Origin: DATFLS01 sp964413425
Lineage (GTDB): Bacteria; Fidelibacterota; JAANXI01
Length of the DNA: 19,360 bases
Reading direction: 5' to 3'
NCBI GenBank assembly: GCA_964413425.1
Contig: CAYPST010000078.1
Location: forward strand, 1-19,360
The notes under the pieces were generated by a model. The model ran no database searches, was not told the DNA's origin, and saw only the letters and a list, made by a program, of their open reading frames with translations. Below, piece after piece: positions 5,313 to 14,100 of the stretch. Each line of letters begins with the position of its first letter. Within the stretch, counting starts at the first letter, position 1. Made by a program: the position numbers and the translations under genes.

Positions 5313-6698
5313 ATGAATCAGTACCATTTGACCCGCCGGGAATTTCTCAAACGCAGCATGGTCGCAGCCGGAGTACTTGCCCTGCCTGCATCCGGCCTGC
5401 TCACTTCATGTGCCGGAGCAGGCAAACTGAATATCGCCGGCATTGGGATCGGACACCGGGGCTGGTATGCCATCCGGGAGTGCATGCAGTCGGAAAATAT
5501 TGTGGCGCTCTGCGATGTCGATTCGCAGCTGGCCCAGGAGACAATTGACAGGGCCGCCAGGGAAGCGGAAGAAACTCCGGATCAGGAGATGCAGGATCTG
5601 TCGCAGGTGCCCCTGTTTTCCGATTATCGTGAGATGCTGGATCAGATGGGAGATCGCATCGATGCAGTGACCGTCTCCACCCCGGATCACCATCACTATC
5701 CGGCAACCATGCTGGCCATGCAGCATGGAAAGCACGTGTATACCGAAAAGCCGCTCACCCATTCGGTGGGTGAAGCCCGGGCTCTGCGGGAAGGGGCTCG
5801 GAAATACGGCGTGGTCTCCCAGATGGGGAATCAGGGCCATGCCACGGAAGGGATTCGGCTCATCAAGGAGTGGACCCAGGCCGGAGTACTGGGGGAAGTC
5901 CGGCACGTCCGGTCCTGGTCGCCCACCCTGGGAGGCATCTATTTCACCTGGCCGGATCAGCTGCCTCCGCCCACGGAATCGCCGCCCGAACATCTGGAGT
6001 GGGATCTGTGGCTGGGACCGGCGGAAACCCGGGGATACAGTCCCCTCTACCACCCCAGGACCTGGCGGGGATGGTGGGATTTCGGAAACGGGATGCTGGG
6101 CGACTGGGCCTGTCACACTCTGGACGGGCCATTCTGGGCACTGGAGTTGGGAGCGCCGGAAAGTGTGGAGGTGGAAACCGCGCCCCGCAACGAGTATCAC
6201 ATCCCCGAATGGGCAAAGATCACCTGGCAATTTTCGGCTCGTGGAGATATGCCGCCGGTGACCCTGGAGTGGCTGGAAGGGGAACAGATGAAACCCGAAC
6301 CGCCCGATCGCTGGGATTCGGATCAGGAGATTCCGGATCGGGCAATGGTGATGATCGGAGAAGAGGCATCCTTATTTACCGGCGGCAGGCCCGATAGTCC
6401 CCGAATCCTGCCGGACAGTGCCTTTCAGGAGTTGAAGCAGGAACCGCCGGCCAAAACCATTCCCCGGGTGGAAGGCGGACCGGTACAGGAGTGGCTGCGG
6501 GCTGTCAAAGGTGAAGGCCCCATACCGGGTTCGTCGTTTGATTATGCGGCACGACTGACAGAAATGGTGCTGCTCGGAGTCCTTGCCATGCGCACAGGTG
6601 AACGCATTGAATGGGACGGCGAACGCGGTGAGATCACCAACAATCCATCGCTGAATAGATATATCGCAATTCAGGCCCGGGAGGGATGGCAGGTGTGA
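5313..6698 (+). CDS. Tat-exported lipoprotein Gfo/Idh/MocA-family oxidoreductase
   Basis: A 461-residue NAD(P)-dependent dehydrogenase-like protein. The N-terminus carries a twin-arginine signal (TRREFLKRS, R8-R9), a hydrophobic core and a lipobox LTSC with C33, so it should be folded and cofactor-loaded before export and lipid anchoring. The Rossmann glycine motif is GIGIGHRG (43-50), the family EKP motif lies at 145-147, and GDWACHTLD (263-271) carries the likely catalytic histidine H268. Members oxidise sugars or inositols; some secreted relatives make 3-keto-glycosides. The nearby DUF1080 protein fits such a pathway. ATG 5313 is chosen because GGGAG lies at 5302-5306 and the Tat signal follows at once; the open frame upstream runs through repeats. 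The substrate cannot be read from sequence. Confidence 0.88.
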   Translation: MNQYHLTRREFLKRSMVAAGVLALPASGLLTSCAGAGKLNIAGIGIGHRGWYAIRECMQSENIVALCDVDSQLAQETIDRAAREAEETPDQEMQDLSQVPLFSDYREMLDQMGDRIDAVTVSTPDHHHYPATMLAMQHGKHVYTEKPLTHSVGEARALREGARKYGVVSQMGNQGHATEGIRLIKEWTQAGVLGEVRHVRSWSPTLGGIYFTWPDQLPPPTESPPEHLEWDLWLGPAETRGYSPLYHPRTWRGWWDFGNGMLGDWACHTLDGPFWALELGAPESVEVETAPRNEYHIPEWAKITWQFSARGDMPPVTLEWLEGEQMKPEPPDRWDSDQEIPDRAMVMIGEEASLFTGGRPDSPRILPDSAFQELKQEPPAKTIPRVEGGPVQEWLRAVKGEGPIPGSSFDYAARLTEMVLLGVLAMRTGERIEWDGERGEITNNPSLNRYIAIQAREGWQV

Positions 6699-6700
6699 TT

Positions 6701-6740
6701 GGTGCCGTCGCCGACCGCTTGCAGCGTCGGTGACGGTGCC
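6701..6740 (+). terminator. 15-bp stem-loop directly after the oxidoreductase gene
   Basis: GGTGCCGTCGCCGAC (6701-6715) pairs along its full length with GTCGGTGACGGTGCC (6726-6740), with a few G-U pairs. The loop is CGCTTGCAGC. It begins two bases after the stop codon. There is no T-run, only TT, so it may be a Rho-independent terminator of reduced strength, an mRNA 3'-end protector, or a repeat. Confidence 0.5.
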
Positions 6741-6743
6741 TTG

Positions 6744-6809
6744 TCCCGAAGGGATCCTCCGAAGGAGTCCTTCGGATCGTTGGGGCGATCTCTGTCCCGT
6801 CGTCACGGG
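6744..6809. repeat. cluster of short palindromes
   Basis: Three palindromes follow one another: TCCC-GAA-GGGA (6744-6754), TCCGAAGGA-G-TCCTTCGGA (6758-6776) and TCCCGT-CGTC-ACGGGA (6794-6809). The first is the mini-hairpin unit seen in the 43-nt elements. The third shares the TCCCG...CGGGA outline of the palindrome at 4704-4720 and of the tRNA-Ser variable arm. Confidence 0.5.
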
Positions 6810-6828
6810 ATCTCTTCGAGGCGTTTTC

Positions 6829-7095
6829 TAAACAGGCTCATTCTCTGTGTAAATTTGGATATCTATGGCCTATGTCCGGGACGGGAAGGGCTTTTTGTAC
6901 TTTTGAATTTTGCGGTTTTGAATGCGAGCCTTCTTGACTTCCTGTCCTCTTGCTTCTTGCAGTCTTGGACCACCCCACAAATATCTCACATTTGAGTAGC
7001 CTTGTATCTGTGGTGATCTGTGCACATCTGTGGCTATATCTTGGGGAGGGACGGAGGTTTTGTATTTTTGAATTCTTGTTTTCTTGAAATCTTGG
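6829..7095. repeat. degenerate octamer-like repeats in two related blocks
   Basis: Two blocks (about 6829-6965 and 7005-7095) share an order of motifs: a CTGTG-rich start, then GGGA-GG, then TTTTGTA-TTTTTGAATT, then a run of TTCTTG-type words repeating every 7-8 bases. The spacer between the oxidoreductase and CRTAC1 genes holds no credible gene. The open frames across it are low-complexity. Confidence 0.45.
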
Positions 7096-7096
7096 T

Positions 7097-8899
7097 CTAT
7101 CGACCGGCGAGATCCCGGGGTTGCGGATACCCGGGCAGAGGTACCTGATCATAGGTCCCGGATCCTTCGACGATCCGGATCATCTGGTTGGCCTGCACAT
7201 TGGTGAATCGATCTGCAATACCGCTGGGCCATTGGATAATTAGTGAATCGACGGCAGCGGCTTCGCCCAGTCCGAAGGTGACCGGTTTTTCGGCGTTGGC
7301 CAGGTAACTGGAGCCGGTGCGCACCCGGCGTTCCATCATGTAATCTCCCAGGTAGGCTTTCACGCTGCTGTTCACTCCGTCCGGATTGCTGGTGGTCCCC
7401 TGCAGCCGGACCCGGAGAAACTGACCGATTTCGGAATCGTTGCGCCAGAGGTAGGCCGGCCCACCGTTTTCCGTGATCAGGATATCCAGGTCGCCATCCC
7501 GGTCAATATCGGCATAGGAAGCCGCCCGGGCGACCAGAGGATCCAGCAGCGGTCCGCCGATTTCCCGGCTTCGTTCGTCGAATACCCCGTTCCCGCGATT
7601 GATATAAAGCTGGGACGGCTGCCGGTAGGTACTGCCGTCCTGGATGAGTTTCTGGATGTGTCCGTTGGCGCAGTAGAGATCCAGGTCCGTATCGTAATCC
7701 ACGTCAAAGAGGATTACACTGAAGGTCAGGATCAGGAGCGAGGGACGTCCGATTTTGGACAGAGCGGCGCGGTCCATAAAGTATCCGCTGCTGGTACGGT
7801 GAAAGACGCCGATCATTTCATTGGAAAAATTGCCGATAAAAATCGTCACCCTGCCGGTACTGTCCACCACTCCGGTTTCCACGCCCATGCCGGCCCGGGC
7901 TTTACCCACCTCGTCAAAGGCAATGCCGCTGACCAGGCCTTTCTCGGTAAAGGTGCCGTCCCCGTTATTCTCATAGAGCAGATTGCGTTCGGTATCATTG
8001 GCCACCACGATATCCGGCCAGCCGTCCCGGTTGAAATCAGTCTCGGAAACGCCCAGGGTTTTCCCGGGCGCCGGCAGAAAGCCGGCGGCCTCGGTCACAT
8101 CGGTGAAGGTACCGTCGCCATTATTATGGTAGAACCGGCCGGGCACCCCGTTATAGAGTGCAGGAGTACAGTATGCTTTCGTTTTGCCGTCCAGGGAACA
8201 GAAAATGTCGTTATGCGGGCCCCAGTCAACATAGTTCCCGACATAGAGGTCGAGGTGGCCATCTCTGTCGGCGTCGATAAACATGGCCGCCGTACTCCAG
8301 GTGGACTGATTGGATACCCCGGCCTCGGCGCCCACTTCGGTGAATACCCCGTCGTCATTACGGAAGAGCAGATTTTCATGGAGAGTGGTCAGGAAGAAAT
8401 CCTGGTCTCCGTCATTGTCGTAATCTGCCACGGTGAGGCCGAAGGAATAGGTGGAAACATTCTTCAGGCCAGCCTCTTCAGTCACCTGGGTGAAGGTGCC
8501 GTCGCCGTTATTTCTGTATAGCCAGAGCGCCTGGGCGGACTTATCGGAATGATCCGGCCAGGCGCCGCCGCCCATCAGGAGGATATCCTCCCACCCGTCG
8601 CCGTTATAATCGATGAAACCGCCGCCGGACCCGAAGGTCTCCGGCATCCATTTGTTCCCGAACGCGCCGGTTTCGTGATAAAAGTCGCTAAGGCCGGCTT
8701 CCCGGGTGATGTCGGTGAACTTGATCTGAGCGTCTGATTCCATGGTCCGGGAAGAGCCAGCCGCGCCTGACGAGTCTGTCGTCTCGGTGGTATCCGGGGA
8801 ACATCCCGGCAGGAGTCCCAGCACCGTCAGTAATAAAAAGACCGGCAGATATCCGAGAATTTGTTGTGAACCGGCGGAGCGTGGACTGATTTCAAACAT
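7097..8899 (-). CDS. CRTAC1-type FG-GAP/VCBS lipoprotein with ASPIC/UnbV C-terminus
   Basis: A 600-residue exported lipoprotein; the signal core (18-30) ends at lipobox LLPGC with C33. The body is a seven-bladed-propeller-like set of FG-GAP/VCBS repeats. Calcium-type loops are seen at DYNGDGWED (97-105), DYDNDGDQD (159-167), DADRDGHLD (209-217), DFNRDGWPD (288-296), DVDYDTDLD (399-407, G replaced by T) and DIDRDGDLD (464-472). The C-terminal 495-577 is the ASPIC/UnbV region with GLGEAAAVDSLIIQWPSG. Such proteins are surface or periplasmic, and their biochemical role is poorly known; in FCB-type genomes they often accompany TonB receptors and TPR proteins. A TPR fragment and a TonB-receptor fragment do lie just across the divergent spacer. 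The Shine-Dalgarno is weak (TGGA). Confidence 0.88.
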   Translation of the reverse strand: MFEISPRSAGSQQILGYLPVFLLLTVLGLLPGCSPDTTETTDSSGAAGSSRTMESDAQIKFTDITREAGLSDFYHETGAFGNKWMPETFGSGGGFIDYNGDGWEDILLMGGGAWPDHSDKSAQALWLYRNNGDGTFTQVTEEAGLKNVSTYSFGLTVADYDNDGDQDFFLTTLHENLLFRNDDGVFTEVGAEAGVSNQSTWSTAAMFIDADRDGHLDLYVGNYVDWGPHNDIFCSLDGKTKAYCTPALYNGVPGRFYHNNGDGTFTDVTEAAGFLPAPGKTLGVSETDFNRDGWPDIVVANDTERNLLYENNGDGTFTEKGLVSGIAFDEVGKARAGMGVETGVVDSTGRVTIFIGNFSNEMIGVFHRTSSGYFMDRAALSKIGRPSLLILTFSVILFDVDYDTDLDLYCANGHIQKLIQDGSTYRQPSQLYINRGNGVFDERSREIGGPLLDPLVARAASYADIDRDGDLDILITENGGPAYLWRNDSEIGQFLRVRLQGTTSNPDGVNSSVKAYLGDYMMERRVRTGSSYLANAEKPVTFGLGEAAAVDSLIIQWPSGIADRFTNVQANQMIRIVEGSGTYDQVPLPGYPQPRDLAGR

Positions 8900-9076
8900 A
8901 ATTCCAGTTGCTGTTCACAGGTGATTTGCGCCTGCCTGTGGTTACACTTATATTTATAGCACAACTCCGTACAGACCTCAGTTACACATTAAGTTAATAA
9001 TTAATCCACGATTTCAAAGGCGGAACTTCGCATCTCTGGAGATAAGTAATAACGGTAAATCAAGAACCCGGTCCGG

Positions 9077-9864
9077 AAGAGCGGGAATTTCGGCTACGAT
9101 ACTTACTACCAGAACGATTTTCAGCAGCGGCAGTATGCGCTCACCTACACGGCGAATTACCAGGAACGGCCCATTCCGGAACCCTTTGCCCGGATGAATA
9201 TCACCTTCCTGACTCCACCGGAATACGGCCCCGCATTCGGCGGACTCAGTCTGTCAGGCGACTGGCGATTGAATGTGCTGGCGGAATATCGTGCCGGGCA
9301 GGTGTTTACCTGGACCGGCGGCGGTTCTATTCCTGGGTTATCCCAGAATGTCCAATGGAAAGATTACTACATGGTCGGAATCCGGCTGGCCAAGAATATT
9401 AACGTGGGGAATTTCGCAAGAACCCAGGTGTTCATGGATGTTGATAACATTTTTAACCTGAAATACCTGTATCGATATGCCGGATTCACTGAGGGCGCCC
9501 GTGACTGGGAGAACTATATGCAGTCCCTCCACCTGGCGGAAGAGGCATTCGCAGACCTCGACAAGCCACCCTATCTGTATATTCCGGGGAGCGATCGGCC
9601 TGGGGAATATCGCAAGGCCGGTGTGGACTTTCAGCCCGTCGAAGTGGTCAACGAGTTGCCGGCGGGCGGCCCCGAAGCCAAGCGGCATACTGCCTGGTAT
9701 TACAATATGACGAATGAAACCTACCACAGGTGGGAGGATGGTTCCTGGGTAGCGGTGGACCAGAGCGCAGTGGATCGGGTTGTAGAAGACAAGGCCTACA
9801 TCAATATGCCCAATGAAACCAGCTTCACCTTCCTCAATCCTCGCATGGTGTTTTTCGGTATCAG
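9077..9864 (+). pseudogene. C-terminal fragment of a TonB-dependent receptor paralogue
   Basis: From KSGNFGYDTYYQNDF at 9077 the frame runs without stops through FTWTGGG, VFMDVDNIFNLKYLY and FTFLNPRMVFFGIR. It aligns along its whole length with the last third of the receptor encoded at 11161-14373, including a loop with GEYRKAGVDFQPVEVV. The signal, plug and most of the barrel are absent, and no start codon or ribosome site fits. The last residues (LWF in the intact paralogue) are replaced after GGTATCAGG at 9864 by an unrelated sequence, so both ends are broken. It was once a full gene duplicated from, or ancestral to, the downstream receptor. Confidence 0.85.
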
Positions 9865-10014
9865 GAGCCCGCCTATGCTGACGCCTGGTTCAATCTCGGG
9901 GTGGCCTATGCCAACACCGGGCAAATAGAAACCGCAAGATGGGCATGGCAAAATGTGCTCAACCTTGAACCAAGCCACCAGGAAGCCAGAGAATATCTGG
10001 CCAACACCAGATGA
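9865..10014 (+). pseudogene. C-terminal fragment of a TPR-repeat protein
   Basis: Immediately after the receptor breakpoint, in another frame, the sequence reads AYADAWFNLGVAYANTGQIE and continues TARWAWQNVLNLEPSHQEAREYL to a TGA at 10012. This is the W/N-LG-Y-A-G--A----L-P pattern of a tetratricopeptide repeat followed by a capping helix, as at the end of a TPR protein. The rest of the gene is missing. The junction implies a deletion that joined a receptor gene to a TPR gene. It was found by reading frames not counted as full genes. Confidence 0.7.
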
Positions 10015-10090
10015 GTTGTTATTGACTAAAATCATTGAGTAAAAGACCCCCCACTGGTAAGCTGTATTTAAATTGGTGAAAGTAATAAAC

Positions 10091-10378
10091 TTATGCTAAC
10101 TGCCAACCGAGTAAAGTAGTGGGATATCTCTTCATATCAGCCGGTAAGGCCTCTCTCATCCATCTGCGAACCACCTGGCCACGGGCTTGCCAGTCCGGCT
10201 CCCGACTGACGGAGGAAACGCTTTGCTGATCTGGAGGGCCGAATAAGGCAACGAATATAAGAAATTGATTGAAGTATGCATTGATAATTTCGGTCAAGAT
10301 AGATTCGGGGCAGTTCGCAGGATAATTTTTGTGGAAGTATGCCGGTTCACCCGGGAACGAACCATAATGAGTTTTGAA
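10091..10378 (-). pseudogene. unidentified C-terminal gene fragment
   Basis: On the minus strand, 95 codons are open between an in-frame stop at 10379-10381 and the TAA at 10091. The translation looks like genuine protein: HYGSFPGEPAYFHKNYPANC, then a hydrophobic FNQFLIFVALFGPPDQQ, then ARGQVVRRWMREALPADMKR and a GWQLA end. No ATG suits the N-terminus; a TTG at 10297 would cut the frame in half. I read it as the 3' end of a lost gene facing the two plus-strand fragments. I do not recognise the family. Confidence 0.4.
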
Positions 10379-10893
10379 CTAATCTCAATGATATCGGGAG
10401 AGACATTGTGTAATAATATGAGAGGATCACAATAGCATTAATTTCTATGGAAAAAGATTATTCTAATTTACTTTTATTAAATTAGATATACCTGATATGT
10501 TAATAATGATTGTATAGTGAAAATAATCTATTGCATTACGATAAGAATCATATTAAAATAAGAACAACTCAAAGAAAATAGTATTATGAATAGTATTTTA
10601 TGACCAGAGATAATCTATTGTTTGATTTCAGGCAGCATGTATTTTCTTGGTTTTACATACGAATATAGGTTTAGAGGTGTTCATAAATTCCATGAGTTTC
10701 TGCAGTAACATTTGTACTGAAATACTTCTTGCTATCTGAATAGAGTCGTATATATATTTATGGCAAGTCTATCCATGGGGAGGGCGCGCTTACAAGTTTC
10801 TGGTATCACGTACATGTGGATGTATAGCTCATGATGCAGAAAGTCGGGCATCGCTTGTTTCTTATAGTCGTTTTACTGTATGAAGGAGTTTAA
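10379..10893. other. AT-rich spacer without recognisable genes
   Basis: This stretch is visibly richer in A and T than its neighbours, and its frames are short and broken. The word ATAATCTATTG occurs twice (near 10524 and 10611). I see no tRNA, rRNA, long hairpin or CRISPR-like array. It may hold the distal promoter or regulatory region of the receptor operon. Confidence 0.4.
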
Positions 10894-10980
10894 ATGGGTG
10901 CACGCATGGGAGTGGCAGCGAAAATTGGTACAATTCTCTTACAAAACTCCGGGCAGAAGGCTCTGTTGTCTTCAATATAA
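10894..10980 (+). CDS. possible 28-residue small protein
   Basis: ATG at 10894 is preceded by AAGGAG (10883-10888) at good spacing and opens a 28-codon frame, MGARMGVAAKIGTILL followed by QNSGQKALLSSI. It has an amphipathic or weakly hydrophobic middle and basic residues. It lies in the AT-rich leader of the TonB-receptor operon, about 180 nt before the receptor start. It could be a leader peptide, a small membrane-active peptide or chance. Only the ribosome site supports it. Confidence 0.25.
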   Translation: MGARMGVAAKIGTILLQNSGQKALLSSI

Positions 10981-11160
10981 ATATATGTTGATTGATATTC
11001 AGTAATGAAACCAGAGGAGAATCGACTGATGCCATTCAGATGATGTTCACCACAGGTGGTATTCTATGTACACGGTGAACCATACGTACTAACTAATGAA
11101 CTACCGCAGCAGAACCGTTCCAGTTTCGTAAAACCATATTCAATGAGGAGGGGGAATCTC

Positions 11161-14100
11161 ATGAAGAAAGTGTTATTCGTATTCCTAGGAGTACTCCTGA
11201 CAGTCTCGGTTGCGTACGCCCAGACTGGCAAGGTCACCGGGCAGGTGGTCGATGCGGAAACAGGAGAGCCACTTCCCGGCGTAAATGTCATCATACTTGA
11301 GACGGACTTAGGGGCCGCCACCGACGCCGAGGGGTATTACAATATTATTGGTGTGTCACCCGGAGCCTACGATATTCAGGCCTCGTTCATCGGGTATGCC
11401 ACAGTGACGGTGGAGGGAATCCGGGTCAACATTGATTTGACCACGACCCAGAACTTCCAGCTTCAGTCTCAGGCCATTGCAGGCCAGGAAGTGATAGTGG
11501 AAGCGGCAGCACCGGTGGTGAAACCGGATATTTCGGCCAATATTGCCAATGTGGATGCTGTGGAGATTGAAGATGTTCCGGTGGCGGGTGTCACTGAGTT
11601 TATCAATTTACAGGCCGGAATTGAACCGGGGATGCAGATTCGTGGGGGCGGCCTGAACGAAGTGGCCTTTGTGGTCGATGGATTGAACACCCGCAGTGGC
11701 CGTGATTTCCAGCCGTTTACCGGCATCAGTTACACCTCCGTCGATCAGTTTCAGATTCAGACTGGCGGATTCAACGCGGAATACGGGAACGTCCGGGCCG
11801 GGTTAATTAATATCGTAACCAAAGAAGGGCCACGCGATCGCTACACAGCCAATATTCTCACCCGGTACAGTCCACCCCAGAAACGGCATTTTGGTATCGC
11901 CCCGGACCATCCGAATTCCTATTATATGCGGCCGCATCTTGATGACGAGGTAGCCTGGGTGGGAACACACAGCGGGGAGAGCCCGTGGGATGCCTATACC
12001 CGGGCCCAGTATCCCCAGTTCAACGGCTGGAATGCAGCGTCCGAAACGGTCATGAACGACGACGATCCTTCCAACGATATGACTCCGGAACAGGCGCAGG
12101 AGCTGTTTTTGTGGCGGACCAGGAAAGACTTCGAACCGGTTCATCCCATGTATGAAGCCGATGTGAGCTTTGGCGGTCCGGTGCCCTTCGTCAGCCGGCC
12201 CTTGGGCAACCTCCGGTTCTTCGGATCTTACCGCCAGACCCAGAAACCCTACATCGTGCCGCAGATGCGGGAGTTTTACTGGGATCAAACCTATCAGATG
12301 AAGGTGACGTCCAACATCTCGCCCAATATCAAATTGATGATTGATGGCATGCTGGCGAATCAGTACGGGGTGAACCCCAGTGACCAGGGGACCACGGAAA
12401 TTCTGACCGGTGAGATGCCGAATTATCCCTGGGATGCGCATTGGAGCACCCCGGGTATTCAGGTGACCCGGCTGGGCTGGGACAATGTCTGGGCCTGGCA
12501 TACCTGGGTACCTATGGACATTACCCGGAACAGAATCGGTGCCAAACTTACGCATACGCTGAGCACCAGCTCCTTCTATGAATTCACCTTCCACCGGAAT
12601 TTCGACGATTACTTCTCTCGTCCCGGCCGGGAGCGGAACTATGAGCCGGTCCGGTATTTCGGAAGCTACGGTGCGGACGAGGCGCCTGCAGGGTGGACCG
12701 CTGGCGGGGGCGGACAGGATTTTGATCCCACCCATGAGATGCGGCTTGGCGCACACTGGGGCAGCGGCCGGGACAGTTCGAATGTCACCACCTATGATGC
12801 CCGGTTCGATCTCAGCAGTCAGATCACCCGGTGGAGCCAGCTGAAAACCGGATTACAGTTCACCTATTACGACCATAATACTCATCATGGCGAATGGGAC
12901 CCCTACTTTGTGCACCACCACAATCCCAAATACATCTGGGATCGGAGTTTGATACAGGGGGCTTTTTACGTCCAGGATAAGATGGAATTTCAGGGGATGG
13001 TTGCCAATGTGGGAGTCCGGGCGGATTATTTTACCACCACCCAGGAATATTACAATTACCAGGATTTTGATCGTGCCTTTTCTCCCCAGTACGGTTTTTA
13101 TCAGCTGGATGAGGCGCTGGAAACAAGACCGGTGCCGACCCAGTTGTTTCTGTCACCGCGTGTGGGGATCTCTTATCCTATCACGGCGAACAGTAAATTG
13201 TTCTTTAATTATGGTCATTTCAGGCAGATGCTGAACGCTCAGGATTTGGTAGGAGTGCGCATGGTGCACGGTGCCCAGGTCGATCAGGTCGGCAATCCGG
13301 AACATCCCATGCCCAGAACAGTGTCCTACGAGCTGGGGTATGAACACAACCTGCCCAGCCAGATACTGCTCCGGATCAGCGGATACTATAAATCCCAGGA
13401 TGATCAACCCAGAGATGTCTGGTATACCAGTATCGATGGGCAGGTGAATTATAATATTGCCCAGCCGCTGAATTACCAGGATATCCGCGGCGTGGAACTC
13501 AGCCTGCATAAGAGCTCCGGCCGCTGGGTGCGCGGGTTCGCGAATTATACCTATCATGTGGAAAAATCCGGGAATTTCGGGTTCGACCATTACTATCAGA
13601 ATGATTTCGAACAGAGAAGATATGAGCAGGAGTACCGGGGCTATTATCAGTCGAAACCCATTCCGGAACCGTTCGCGCGATTGAATCTGACCTTCCTGAC
13701 TCCTCCGGAATTCGGTCCTGCCTATGGCGGCCTCAATTTGCTTGGCGACTGGCGGCTCAATATTCTGGGTGAGTATCGCTCGGGTGATGTATTCACCTGG
13801 ACCGGCGGAGCAGCCCTTCCCGGCGTGCAGAACAATGTGCGGTGGAAAGACTTCTGGATGCTGAACATGCGTCTCGCCAAGAACTTTCAAACCGGGTTTG
13901 GCCGGGTGCAGCTGTTTATGGATATCGACAATGTGCTGAACCTGAAATATCTGTACTGGCACAGTGCCTTTGCCGGAGGTGGAGTGACCGGCCGCAATGA
14001 TTTTGAGGATTACATGATGTCCCTGCATTTGCCGGAGGAAGTGTTCGCAGAAATCGACGGCGCGCCGTATCGAATGATTCCCGGCAATGACCGGCCCGGC

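Noticed and set aside
5406..6230. 274-codon minus-strand frame and other long frames inside the oxidoreductase gene
   Set aside because: They are shadows of a high-GC coding gene whose plus-strand product has all family motifs.
7658..8521. 287-codon plus-strand frame opposite the CRTAC1 gene
   Set aside because: Antisense shadow of the D-x-D-x-D-G repeats; no ribosome site and no family resemblance.
10637..10708. 23-codon frame MYFLGFTYEYRFRG in the AT-rich spacer
   Set aside because: No ribosome site and too short to distinguish from chance.
11056..11160. Upstream extension of the receptor gene
   Set aside because: It has no ribosome site and would bury the signal peptide 35 residues inside the protein; ATG 11161 has both.
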